Source: a virus. Taken from it: 64,000 nt of DNA. Each line of letters starts with the position of its first letter. Position 1 is the stretch's first letter. Shown here in pieces: positions 1 to 7,299 of this stretch. The notes beneath the pieces are model-generated. The model worked only from the letters and a program-made list of their open reading frames with translations. It was not told the origin of the DNA and made no database searches. The stretch is taken from IMG/VR virus record IMGVR_UViG_3300034105_003151, positions 1 through 64,000 of that record; one strand, given 5' to 3'. The position numbers and the translations under genes are program-made.

Positions 1-1
1 T

Positions 2-202
2 GATGGATGCTTAAAAGATCATATTGAATTAGATTACTCCCCCGAATATCTTCACTCAGCCAAGGAGTTGACAAGCGAGGGGTGCTGTGATACACTCAAG
101 GAGGCTAAGGTCTGTGTGGAGGCAGTAACCAAACTATGCTCTAAAGCAAAGCGGAGTGTTAAGCTAAAAGGAAAACCCAAACCAGAATGGATCGTGAAAT
201 GA
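2..202 (+). CDS. 3' part of unidentified protein (truncated by window edge)
   Basis: The frame is open from the window edge to a TGA at 200-202 and gives 66 residues without a recognisable domain. The product is rich in Lys and Cys and ends in a basic tail. A promoter-like TTGACA-17-TACACT lies inside the frame and is followed by AAGGAGG and an in-frame GTG at 116. The true gene could therefore be a short 28-residue product starting there rather than the tail of a longer gene. Only the open frame is seen; no function is proposed. Confidence 0.45.
   Translation, partial: DGCLKDHIELDYSPEYLHSAKELTSEGCCDTLKEAKVCVEAVTKLCSKAKRSVKLKGKPKPEWIVK
68..96 (+). promoter_or_regulatory. Sigma70-type promoter candidate
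   Basis: TTGACA at 68-73 and TACACT at 91-96 are separated by 17 nt, and an AAGGAGG follows immediately. The layout matches the other promoters in this window. It overlaps an open reading frame, so it is less certain than the intergenic ones. Confidence 0.45.
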
Positions 203-243
203 CTGCTGATACGATTATAACAATGAAATTTTGAGGAGGAATA

Positions 244-714
244 ATGGGTGTTAAATATGTTATAAGAGTTGGGCCATATATCGAGCTAAGTAATTTGTCT
301 GTTGATTCCAAAAAAGACATTACAGCTTGCCTCAATAAATCTTGTCCTGAAAATACCAAACCAGCATCTGGTAAGTTTTGTCCTAATTGTGGAGACAAAC
401 TTTCTCATGCGGAGCTAACTCAAAAGAGAAAGCTATCAAGTGCCGAGATTGTGGAAGACTACGTCTGGGTATGCCCCAACAGTTCAGTGTTCTATGATCA
501 CGATGCTGATGATGGAAGCTATTACTTTTATAGTCGAGAACTGATGTATGAGGTGGATTATTTTGGTGAGGTTATAAAAATCGAACCAGACGGTATTAAG
601 AAATCCTTGATCGAATTCACTAAGGATTTTAAAGACACTATAGCTAGACTAAAAGAAGTGTTTGGCGAAGATCATGTGACTGTGTCCTATGGTATTGTTA
701 CAATTGTGTGTTAA
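244..714 (+). CDS. Zinc-ribbon protein of unknown function
   Basis: A 156-residue protein preceded by a strong GAGGAGG ribosome binding site. Four cysteines in the pattern C-x4-C ... C-x2-C at about residues 35-57 (CLNKSC, then CPNCG) suggest a zinc ribbon near the N terminus. The rest is acidic and aromatic with no recognised fold. It sits just upstream of a promoter-headed UV endonuclease gene. A nucleic-acid or protein-binding role is only inferred from the zinc ribbon. Confidence 0.7.
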   Translation: MGVKYVIRVGPYIELSNLSVDSKKDITACLNKSCPENTKPASGKFCPNCGDKLSHAELTQKRKLSSAEIVEDYVWVCPNSSVFYDHDADDGSYYFYSRELMYEVDYFGEVIKIEPDGIKKSLIEFTKDFKDTIARLKEVFGEDHVTVSYGIVTIVC

Positions 715-728
715 TGATCAAAACGAGC

Positions 729-756
729 TTGACAACCAAGAAGGATGTGGTAAAAT
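729..756 (+). promoter_or_regulatory. Sigma70-type promoter for the UV endonuclease gene
   Basis: TTGACA at 729-734, a 16 nt spacer and TAAAAT at 751-756 lie in the short gap after the zinc-ribbon gene. AAGGAG and the start codon follow about 20 nt downstream. Confidence 0.75.
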
Positions 757-780
757 CACGTTTAGCATAAATAAGGAGTA

Positions 781-1725
781 ATGATGAAAATCGGCCTCTG
801 CTGCATCTCTCTAGAATTAAAAGATCGGGGCATCGGCCACCAGACCATGACCTTTAAACGATTCGCTTCCCTGCCTCGCCAGGAGGCTTTAACAGTGCTT
901 GGCGACCGCATCCTCAACAACCTACGGACAACAGATGAAACAATTAGATATTGTGGTACTAATGGCTGGACCTATCGTGTCAGCAGTGATATATTTCCAC
1001 TTATTACTTATGATCTGGCTAATGTCTCGTTAGACGATTTGCCTAACCATGACGAGATTCAAGACGAGTTTGACAATATCGAACAGACTATTATTGATAC
1101 TGGTGTGCGTGTCTCAGCTCATCCATCAGAGTTTAATGTGCTAGCTTCAACTAACGAAAAAGCAGTAGAGAAAACAATCACAGAATTGAATTTCTTTAGT
1201 AGTTTTTTTGATCGTATTGGTTTGCCCGCAGACTATTCGGCCCCGATGAATCTTCATGTTCATAATAAGAGTGGTAGTTATGATGAGATTATCAATCGAT
1301 TTATGTTAAACTTCGATAAACTTGACGAGAACTGTCGTAAACGCCTAGTAATAGAGAATGACGATAAGATCAATTGCTGGAGTGTAGAAGAACTGACCAC
1401 GATCTTTCATACCCACACTAACATCCCCATCACATTCGATTATCTGCATCATAAGTGTCATCCTAATGGTTTAGATGAAGAGACTGCGATCAAGCGTTGT
1501 TCTGAGACATGGGGTGAGCATAAGCCTCTTTTTCATTATAGCGAATCAGCACCGGGTAATAATCCTCGTAAACACGCAGACTATGCTACTCAACCAATAG
1601 ATACCTATGGATTAGATTTCCATTTAGATTTTGAGATCAAACAAAAAGACTTAGCTATCAAAAAATATCAGGAACTTTATCCGACTTTCGGATGTTGTCC
1701 GCTTCCCATAGGGGCTGTAAATTAG
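781..1725 (+). CDS. uvsE: UV damage endonuclease (UvsE/UVDE family)
   Basis: This 314-residue protein matches the UVDE TIM-barrel endonuclease family, which nicks DNA 5' of UV photoproducts independently of UvrABC. Visible family motifs are RVSSD (66-70), AHPSEFNV (113-120), LHVHNKSG (158-165), IENDDK (191-196) and DYLHH (220-224); these carry metal-binding His, Glu and Asp residues. The start is ATGATG two bases after AAGGAG, with its own promoter. The last 68 bases overlap the convergent HNH gene, and the C-terminal tail looks unlike the rest of the family. The phage probably uses it for repair of its own genome. Confidence 0.93.
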   Translation: MMKIGLCCISLELKDRGIGHQTMTFKRFASLPRQEALTVLGDRILNNLRTTDETIRYCGTNGWTYRVSSDIFPLITYDLANVSLDDLPNHDEIQDEFDNIEQTIIDTGVRVSAHPSEFNVLASTNEKAVEKTITELNFFSSFFDRIGLPADYSAPMNLHVHNKSGSYDEIINRFMLNFDKLDENCRKRLVIENDDKINCWSVEELTTIFHTHTNIPITFDYLHHKCHPNGLDEETAIKRCSETWGEHKPLFHYSESAPGNNPRKHADYATQPIDTYGLDFHLDFEIKQKDLAIKKYQELYPTFGCCPLPIGAVN

Positions 1726-2404
1726 TATAATGAAAACAGGTATTTTGCTGTTCTAATTTAGTTAAATCGAAACTAGCACATGGAATAATATGGTCTATAT
1801 GCCATCCATTTCTCCCGTAATTATCCCAAGTCATACCTTCTGTAAATCTTGACTCTAAATACTGTTTGAGATAATCCGCAGTGCATCCTATGAGTTCTAC
1901 TGTTGTTATACCGTTCTTTTTTATTAATCCTCGCATTCTTCTTGATAAAGTCATTTTGATTCTAAATGCAGGATCGTTATGGTATCTATTAAGAACATAA
2001 TTAGCTGAGTATTTCCTTCTTTTTTCTTTATTCTTTGTTTGATATTCCTTAACATCTGCCAATCTTTTTTCCCTATGTTTAATATATTGTTCTTTTCTTC
2101 TTTGTTTAATTTTTTCGGGATATAGTTTTAATTCTATTCTTTTTTCTTCAAGTCTCTTATCTCTGTGTTTTTTATAACATTCCCTGCTAGATTGCAAGAC
2201 TTTATCATGATATCTTTCTCTGTATTTTCTTTTTTCTGTAACTCTTTTTTGTTGGTGCTTTTGATACATAGTCTTATTATAAGTTTTATAACAAGATTTA
2301 CACTTGGCGGCAACTCCATATTTTCCTCCGATTTTTTTAGGAAAATATTCATTCGTTGCTAGAAATGTCTCTTGACAAACGGCACAGGTTTTGGTATGAT
2401 TCAT
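1658..2404 (-). CDS. HNH (homing-type) endonuclease
   Basis: This is the only convincing minus-strand gene in the window. The ATG at 2404 gives 248 residues; an upstream in-frame TTG at 2437 is possible. An N-terminal zinc finger (CAVC ... CKSC) is followed by a long, very Lys/Arg-rich helical middle. The C terminus carries the HNH motif GWHIDHIIP with downstream NLQPLW and N residues. This architecture is typical of free-standing phage homing endonucleases. It overlaps the end of uvsE convergently, consistent with insertion as a mobile gene. Confidence 0.88.
   Translation of the reverse strand: MNHTKTCAVCQETFLATNEYFPKKIGGKYGVAAKCKSCYKTYNKTMYQKHQQKRVTEKRKYRERYHDKVLQSSRECYKKHRDKRLEEKRIELKLYPEKIKQRRKEQYIKHREKRLADVKEYQTKNKEKRRKYSANYVLNRYHNDPAFRIKMTLSRRMRGLIKKNGITTVELIGCTADYLKQYLESRFTEGMTWDNYGRNGWHIDHIIPCASFDLTKLEQQNTCFHYTNLQPLWEADNIRKSDKVPDIF
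2372..2400 (+). promoter_or_regulatory. Promoter-like sequence inside the 5' end of the HNH gene, reading the other way
   Basis: On the + strand TTGACA (2372-2377) and TATGAT (2395-2400) are spaced by 17 nt. They lie within the zinc-finger codons of the minus-strand HNH gene and would drive the + strand gene at 2543 through a leader of about 140 nt. Spacing and hexamers fit the window's promoter pattern, but coincidence with coding sequence is possible. Confidence 0.45.
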
Positions 2405-2440
2405 CGGTGACTCAAATAAAAAACGCCCAAGAAACAATTA

Positions 2441-2500
2441 GTGCGAGTAATTGAATCAAGAGCGTTTAGTTGTTTTGTCTTATTTTGAAACGTCTCGCAC
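2441..2500. repeat. Inverted repeat in the HNH flanking region
   Basis: GTGCGAG (2441-2447) and its exact complement CTCGCAC (2494-2500) flank a 46 nt AT-rich interval. It lies between the divergent HNH start and the next + strand gene. It could be a weak RNA stem in the leader or a protein-binding site; no function is shown. Confidence 0.3.
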
Positions 2501-2542
2501 ACGCCTCAATTTATTATACACCATATTCGGGAGGAAGATAGT

Positions 2543-2758
2543 ATGATTGACTTTAAAAACATTGTTGATAGAATGAATTCCATATCGCTCCATCAGTGCA
2601 ATCGTGAAAAAGATGGTTCTCCAAGATGGGCAATGCATCCACTAACTTGTGGAAATAATTCATCCCATCCTCCGTTATTTCCCTGGTTCGATGGTGAACA
2701 GATTTGTTTAATATGTTCAGAATGTGATTATACCCAAAAGAACTCCTCTATATTTTAA
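2543..2758 (+). CDS. Small cysteine-rich protein
   Basis: A 71-residue product with GGGAGGA upstream of the ATG. It has spaced cysteines (HQC, LTC, CLIC, SEC) and an ICSECDY segment suggesting one zinc site. It overlaps the next start codon (TAATG), so the two genes are probably translated together. Function is unknown. Confidence 0.6.
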   Translation: MIDFKNIVDRMNSISLHQCNREKDGSPRWAMHPLTCGNNSSHPPLFPWFDGEQICLICSECDYTQKNSSIF

Positions 2759-2958
2759 TGGAACAAATAATGAATAAATATGAAGAAGTAATTAAAAGAC
2801 TTGAAAGTGTTAAATATCTTACAGATATATCAGACGCTATGATTCTTGCTCGTAAATGGTATACGGAGGGAGAGATCAGTCGGGACGATTATACGCAACT
2901 GACGATGGTTGCGGGAATGATGGAAGCTGATTGGCCTAATATCAGAAAAATCAAATGA
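2758..2958 (+). CDS. Small hypothetical protein
   Basis: A 66-residue, mostly helical acidic protein starting within the previous stop (TAATG). A second in-frame ATG four codons later is also possible. It overlaps the nucleoside hydrolase start by four bases (ATGA). No family was recognised. Confidence 0.55.
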   Translation: MEQIMNKYEEVIKRLESVKYLTDISDAMILARKWYTEGEISRDDYTQLTMVAGMMEADWPNIRKIK

Positions 2959-3830
2959 ACCTAATTGTAGAAACAGATATAGGTCATGATCCTGATGATT
3001 TTTTTGCTATCTGCTATTTAATAGCGGCTGGTGTTAATGTTAGAGCAATACTCATTTCCCCAGGCGACCCAGACCAAATAGCTATTGCTCGACTAATATG
3101 TAAAGAGACAGGTCTAGATATTCCAATAGGAACGAGTAAAACAGATCGAAATAAATTATCCTCTGGCTCTATTCATCATCAATTACTAAAAGAATACAAA
3201 TGTCCCCTTGAGCAAAAAGCAGATGGACTAGGAGTAGATATTATACAAGATATTATTACTTCCTATCCTAATAGTGAGCTATTTATTATTGGGCCAGTTT
3301 CTAGTATTGGTGCTTATATGAGTAGATATCCTGAGACTCACTTTAAAAGGGCTACAATGCAGGGAGGCTTTCTTCCCTACAGTCTATATAATCCTAAATA
3401 TCCACATCTAGATTTTATTGATAAAGTCTATATGCCTACTTTTAATCTGGCTGGTGATCCAAATGCAGGCATAATGTTTTTATCTGGCAATATTGGTCAA
3501 AGACAAATGGTTGGTAAAAATATATGTCATACAGTATTATTTAGTAGAGATATATGGAGTAATAATTTATGTCACAAGTCTAATAATCCTGCTCATACGC
3601 TATTTTGCAAAGCTGCTGATTTGTACTTTAAAAAACATAAGTCTAAAAAATTTCATGATCCTACTGCTGCCGTTTGTCATTTGTATCCAGAAATTGCACA
3701 ATGGTTTCGTGGTAATACAGTTAAAGTGAAGGAAGGCTGGACTACTAACAAAAATCTTGATGGAGACTATATTTTAGCAGATATTGATCGTGATCAGCTT
3801 TGGTCTAAATTATTTTTTTGCAACTCTTAA
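2955..3830 (+). CDS. Inosine-uridine-preferring nucleoside hydrolase-like protein
   Basis: This 291-residue protein carries the nucleoside hydrolase (IUNH) signature. ETDIGHDPDD at 6-15 is the Asp-rich calcium and ribose site, FNLAGDPNAG at 163-172 matches the family's second site, and HDPTAAV at 234-240 supplies the C-terminal His/Asp. The family cleaves the N-glycosidic bond of nucleosides to base and ribose; here it could feed base and ribose salvage. It is near family length. Substrate specificity cannot be read from the sequence. It overlaps its upstream neighbour by ATGA. Confidence 0.85.
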   Translation: MNLIVETDIGHDPDDFFAICYLIAAGVNVRAILISPGDPDQIAIARLICKETGLDIPIGTSKTDRNKLSSGSIHHQLLKEYKCPLEQKADGLGVDIIQDIITSYPNSELFIIGPVSSIGAYMSRYPETHFKRATMQGGFLPYSLYNPKYPHLDFIDKVYMPTFNLAGDPNAGIMFLSGNIGQRQMVGKNICHTVLFSRDIWSNNLCHKSNNPAHTLFCKAADLYFKKHKSKKFHDPTAAVCHLYPEIAQWFRGNTVKVKEGWTTNKNLDGDYILADIDRDQLWSKLFFCNS

Positions 3831-3844
3831 AGAAAGATTATGTA

Positions 3845-4111
3845 ATGGAACGTAAAGAGATTCTTGAAAAAAGTCGGTCAATAGATTTTGAAGGCAGTAT
3901 TGACGAAGCTATCAGTATGCTCTTAAATAAGAAGCAGGATGGGTGGACTGATATTGATACAAGATATACTGGAGACTATGTAGAGTATTTTTGTTACAAA
4001 TATAGGCCGGAGACAGATGACGAATATAATGTTCGTTTGAAAGCTATAGAAGATCAAAAAAACAATCTTCGCAAACAATATGAAGAATTAAAGAAAGAGT
4101 TTGGTGAATAA
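3845..4111 (+). CDS. Hypothetical acidic helical protein
   Basis: The ATG at 3845 gives 88 residues. An upstream in-frame ATG at 3818 would run into the hydrolase gene and is less likely. The C-terminal third is charged and probably coiled-coil. No family was recognised. Confidence 0.55.
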   Translation: MERKEILEKSRSIDFEGSIDEAISMLLNKKQDGWTDIDTRYTGDYVEYFCYKYRPETDDEYNVRLKAIEDQKNNLRKQYEELKKEFGE

Positions 4112-4112
4112 G

Positions 4113-4415
4113 ATGTCTATATTAAGAGGAATAAGAAAAAGTATAGATACTATAGACATAATTATTTCTGATTTTCCTTCTATAGTTAAAACAACAAAAG
4201 TATTACCAGATTGGCCGTTTACTATTTTTGAAGATAAAGATATAGAATGGTTAACCGCCCTAAATCTTATGGAAGAAAAAACAGTAACAACGGATGCATA
4301 CATGATTCATACCAATCCTCCTAAATTAGTTATGACTCAAAAGGTGTATGATGCTTTTATACAACATTGTAAAGAAAACAAATCTGACTGGATTAAACCA
4401 TTAAATGAGCGGTAA
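4113..4415 (+). CDS. Hypothetical protein
   Basis: The ATG at 4113 lies one base after the previous stop and gives 100 residues; a TTG at 4101 is the alternative. The product is a soluble mixed alpha/beta sequence without recognised motifs. Its 3' end overlaps the start of a small membrane protein gene. Confidence 0.55.
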   Translation: MSILRGIRKSIDTIDIIISDFPSIVKTTKVLPDWPFTIFEDKDIEWLTALNLMEEKTVTTDAYMIHTNPPKLVMTQKVYDAFIQHCKENKSDWIKPLNER

Positions 4416-4551
4416 TTTAATACTTTTTACGGCGTGTATTTACGCCTATATTTCTTTTGAACAGTTCTATAAGGGGAACCCCGGAATGGGAATCGCCTAT
4501 ACTGGATATGCGTTCAGTAATATCGGCCTTTATATGTTAGCAACCAAATAA
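4405..4551 (+). CDS. Small membrane protein, 48 aa
   Basis: An ATG at 4405, overlapping the previous gene by 11 bases, opens a 48-codon frame to TAA at 4549-4551. The product has an N-terminal hydrophobic stretch, a KGNPGMG turn and a second hydrophobic segment ending in YMLA. It could be a one- or two-pass inner membrane protein, as is common in phage early regions. Confidence 0.5.
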   Translation: MSGNLILFTACIYAYISFEQFYKGNPGMGIAYTGYAFSNIGLYMLATK

Positions 4552-4562
4552 TAAGAAGAGGG

Positions 4563-4590
4563 TTGACTCTCCGATAACCTGTGGTATGAT
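4563..4590 (+). promoter_or_regulatory. Sigma70-type promoter
   Basis: TTGACT (4563-4568), a 16 nt spacer and TATGAT (4585-4590) are followed by AGGAGG and the ATG at 4614. Confidence 0.7.
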
Positions 4591-4613
4591 GACGAAATAC
4601 CCAGGAGGTCAAT

Positions 4614-4832
4614 ATGGACTGTATTTACTGCAAAAATGAGATTGATTTTGATCGATACGAGTTTCTTGTTGAAACTAATCGTTCTATGGTTTGTATAAGT
4701 TGCTCATCAGAAAATCGTGCTGTGGGATTTCTATCATATAGTCATAAAACAGCACCGGAATTAGTAATGATTCCAGCGAATAATAAAGAAAAAATTAGAA
4801 GATGCGAAAGAGTGAATCGTCGTGCTAGGTAA
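4614..4832 (+). CDS. Small zinc-ribbon protein
   Basis: A 72-residue product with its own promoter and a perfect AGGAGG site. CIYC near residue 3 and CISC near residue 27 form a two-knuckle zinc site around a short beta hairpin, followed by a basic tail (RRCERVNRRAR). It is likely an early regulatory or host-takeover protein, but only the zinc fold is supported. Confidence 0.65.
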   Translation: MDCIYCKNEIDFDRYEFLVETNRSMVCISCSSENRAVGFLSYSHKTAPELVMIPANNKEKIRRCERVNRRAR

Positions 4833-5031
4833 AACAAGAGATCAAATCAAAGCTATTTTGGGCGAACCAGACGATATCGGTGGAACTAGTAGAAAATACA
4901 AATCTCCTATGGTCTATAAATATGCTAACATAGAGTATTGGTTTATCCCATATAAAGATGGAATTTGTTTTGAGATTGTTGATGCCGATACTCGTTTAGT
5001 TATCGACAAGATTAAGAAGGAAAATTCATGA
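4822..5031 (+). CDS. Small BamE/SmpA-like fold protein (tentative)
   Basis: A GTG start overlaps the previous gene by 11 bases and gives 69 residues. The opening TRDQIKAILGEPD followed by alternating beta strands resembles the SmpA/BamE-like fold, in which G-x-t-x-x-v-x-x-l-G-x-P-d is common. No signal peptide is present. The next gene encodes a lipoprotein, but a partnership is only inferred. Confidence 0.5.
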   Translation: MLGKTRDQIKAILGEPDDIGGTSRKYKSPMVYKYANIEYWFIPYKDGICFEIVDADTRLVIDKIKKENS

Positions 5032-5321
5032 AAAAATTACTACTATTAGGACTGCTATTTTTGGTTGGGTGTGATAATTCCAAAGAAGAGGAAATAGCTA
5101 AAAATAATAAAGAATTAGCTAGTGGAGGAACGGTTGTTGGCATTTTTCCAGATGGAACAAAAGTTAGAAGTTATCATATAACGGCTCCCCGCCGAACACC
5201 ATCTGGTGAAGCGTGGAATAATGAAATTCTTTTTGTTATTGATAAAAAAGAAGACAAAGATGCGAGTATTCTAATCAATGGACAATTATACGCACCTGCG
5301 GAGAACGTAAATGACAAATAA
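5028..5321 (+). CDS. Predicted lipoprotein
   Basis: This 97-residue protein begins with MKKLLLLGLLFLVGC. That is a short Lys-charged N region, a hydrophobic core and an LVGC lipobox with the lipidated Cys at residue 15. The mature part is acidic and beta-rich. It would be anchored in the cell envelope and could act in superinfection exclusion, as some phage lipoproteins do; that role is inference. Confidence 0.7.
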   Translation: MKKLLLLGLLFLVGCDNSKEEEIAKNNKELASGGTVVGIFPDGTKVRSYHITAPRRTPSGEAWNNEILFVIDKKEDKDASILINGQLYAPAENVNDK

Positions 5322-5330
5322 AGTTCTCTC

Positions 5331-5358
5331 TTGACAACGCCGATACCTAGTGTATAAT
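5331..5358 (+). promoter_or_regulatory. Sigma70-type promoter
   Basis: TTGACA (5331-5336), a 16 nt spacer and a perfect TATAAT (5353-5358) are followed by AAGGAG and the ATG at 5385. Confidence 0.8.
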
Positions 5359-5384
5359 GACAGCATACCTCAAGGAGAAAAATT

Positions 5385-5792
5385 ATGCCACGCGGCGTTA
5401 AACTTTGCCCGTCATGTCAGTGTTCGAATGGACCCCGAGCTTTTGTTTGCAAGTCTTGCAATCAACCTTTCGCTTTCAAAGCAAAAAGCAAAGAGCAAAA
5501 GAACACCAAAATTATTCAGAATGTGAACTGGAAAGAATTGCAGCCGGGAGATCGTATTAAAGTTGCTGGTGGTCCGTACTACTTTAGCAAGGGTGATTTT
5601 ATCCCTATGGGCTACAAGGGTCGATTCCAAGTTTATTCTTTGGATGATAAGGGAATTATTGCAACCGGCCTAGATAAGCACACTGGCTTTGCTCATATCT
5701 ATATGGGTAAAGACTATCAGAGTAAAGAAACAGGCGTATGGAAAGTTAGACATAAGCTGGTTAAGCTTAAGACTAAGGTGACAAATGAATAA
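5385..5792 (+). CDS. Zinc-ribbon protein
   Basis: A 135-residue protein behind a consensus promoter. CPSC and CKSC near the N terminus form a zinc ribbon followed by a Lys-rich linker. The C-terminal half is beta-rich, with PGDRIKV and KGRFQVY suggestive of an SH3-like barrel. It overlaps the next gene by 8 bases. Strong expression signals suggest an early host-takeover role, but no function is recognised. Confidence 0.65.
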   Translation: MPRGVKLCPSCQCSNGPRAFVCKSCNQPFAFKAKSKEQKNTKIIQNVNWKELQPGDRIKVAGGPYYFSKGDFIPMGYKGRFQVYSLDDKGIIATGLDKHTGFAHIYMGKDYQSKETGVWKVRHKLVKLKTKVTNE

Positions 5793-6096
5793 AATTGTTG
5801 CTATTAAAGATATGGAAGGCGTGTGTAAAAAAATAAGGAACAAAGTATATAAGTATTTGGAAATTAAAGTTTCTGATTATGAATATGTTACTTTGAAGCA
5901 AATATCTTCACTAGTTAAGAAAAATAGCTTAGGACTAAATGAAGATGATCGATATTTAATAGATCAAGAAGTTTTAAGCAACGTATCTTACATTGTTGAA
6001 CAAATGGTCGTTGGATTTATGCTTGCTCAAGATTTAGCTAATGGTGAGATGGATTGTTATTGGGATGATAAATCTAATGATCTAATGATATTGTAA
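5785..6096 (+). CDS. Hypothetical protein
   Basis: A 103-residue, mainly helical acidic protein translated by overlap from the zinc-ribbon gene. No signal peptide, membrane segment or known motif was found. Confidence 0.55.
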   Translation: MNKIVAIKDMEGVCKKIRNKVYKYLEIKVSDYEYVTLKQISSLVKKNSLGLNEDDRYLIDQEVLSNVSYIVEQMVVGFMLAQDLANGEMDCYWDDKSNDLMIL

Positions 6097-6124
6097 TTGA
6101 CAACAGTTTGTTAGGAAGTATAAT
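6097..6124 (+). promoter_or_regulatory. Sigma70-type promoter for the lipoprotein-prs-nadV operon
   Basis: TTGACA (6097-6102), a 16 nt spacer and TATAAT (6119-6124) lead into AAGGAGG. The overlapping genes that follow suggest it transcribes the lipoprotein, Prs, NAMPT and possibly the tmRNA. Confidence 0.78.
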
Positions 6125-6135
6125 AAGGAGGAAAG

Positions 6136-6390
6136 ATGAAAAAAATTTATGTAGTAATTTGTGCTAGTTGTTTACTGTTCACAGGATGTACTAAAGCTGA
6201 ATATTCTCAGTTAACAGGATTTGGTAAGGACTATAATATTTCTGTTTACTCTGGTGGACAAAAAGTAAAAGAGTTTATCTCTAGTGGCAAGGTTCTAACG
6301 GAAAAAGAATCTGATGGTTGGTTTTTTATGGATAGAGAAACAGGTAAGTTGGTTAGAATTTCTGGCACCGTAATTGTGGAGGAACGCTGA
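6136..6390 (+). CDS. Predicted lipoprotein
   Basis: An 84-residue protein with a signal peptide and LFTGC lipobox (Cys at about residue 18). The mature domain is small and beta-rich. Its stop TGA overlaps the ATG of the Prs gene, so it is co-translated with the NAD+ pair. Whether it has a role in that pathway is unknown. Confidence 0.68.
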   Translation: MKKIYVVICASCLLFTGCTKAEYSQLTGFGKDYNISVYSGGQKVKEFISSGKVLTEKESDGWFFMDRETGKLVRISGTVIVEER

Positions 6391-7277
6391 TGATTAGTCT
6401 AATTGGTAATGACAGCCCTATTGAATTTATGAACTTCCCAGATGGCGAAAGCTTTGTGAAGTTTGACTATAATAACCGCCCAATTAATATTCTCTGGCAA
6501 TATGAGAATGATGCGGAGTTCATGACCCTTGCTCAAATGTACTGGGTTATGGATGGCATAGATCGGGACGCTAGAATGCCCAAGAATCTATTTATTCCTT
6601 ACCTACCTCACGCCAGACAAGATCGTGAAGCAGCAAGTAATCAGCCGTTTTCTCTTGCGACCGCAATGCTGTTTTTGCATAATATCATTGAATTTACTAA
6701 TACTAAAGTATTTCTTCTTGATGCTCATTCCTTAGAGTTTGCCAAACTTGAAGAATACTTGAAAGATTTGGGTAAGAATATCCTAGACACCCAATCTATT
6801 GACTCGTCCGTATACTCCCCCCACTTGCAAAACGAGGGGTACGATGCTATCATCTGTCCAGACAAGGGAGCTTTGCGGAGAGCAAGCTTGTGGTACGATG
6901 CTTTTCTTGGATATGGTAAAAGAGTAGATTTTATTGAATGTACCAAGGTTCGTGATCCTAATACCGGCAATCTGTCTGAACCAAAACTAAGTGAAGTATA
7001 TGAGGACAGACTTCGTAAGACTAATAAGGCTTTGCTTGTTGACGATATCGGGACAGGATTTGGGACTCACATTCAACTAGGAAGGGTTCTTAAGAAGATT
7101 AATCCTAATCTGGAACTTGACTTGTTCGTTACTCACTCTAGCTTTACCCGTGGAAAAGAACCAGTACTAGAAATCTTTAACAAGGTTTATACTACAAATA
7201 GTCTTCCACAAGGCTTGAAGCAACAGGATGATCGTATTATCAGATTTGATTGCACCGAATTTTTGCCAAAAGTTTGA
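6390..7277 (+). CDS. prs: Ribose-phosphate pyrophosphokinase homologue (Prs; possible ADP-ribose pyrophosphate synthetase)
   Basis: A 295-residue PRPP synthetase-family protein. YLPHARQDRE at 71-80 is the ATP-binding region, LLDAHS at 109-114 and CPDKGA at 156-161 match family segments, and VDDIGTGFGT at 217-226 occupies the ribose-phosphate loop. That loop differs from the usual DDxxDTxGT: the second Asp-Thr is missing. Housekeeping Prs makes PRPP from ribose-5-phosphate and ATP. In the phage NARP1 pathway the homologue pyrophosphorylates ADP-ribose. The altered loop and the NAMPT neighbour 22 bases downstream favour the second role, but substrate choice is inference. Confidence 0.9.
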   Translation: MISLIGNDSPIEFMNFPDGESFVKFDYNNRPINILWQYENDAEFMTLAQMYWVMDGIDRDARMPKNLFIPYLPHARQDREAASNQPFSLATAMLFLHNIIEFTNTKVFLLDAHSLEFAKLEEYLKDLGKNILDTQSIDSSVYSPHLQNEGYDAIICPDKGALRRASLWYDAFLGYGKRVDFIECTKVRDPNTGNLSEPKLSEVYEDRLRKTNKALLVDDIGTGFGTHIQLGRVLKKINPNLELDLFVTHSSFTRGKEPVLEIFNKVYTTNSLPQGLKQQDDRIIRFDCTEFLPKV

Positions 7278-7299
7278 ATAGAAAACGAGGAAATAAAAA

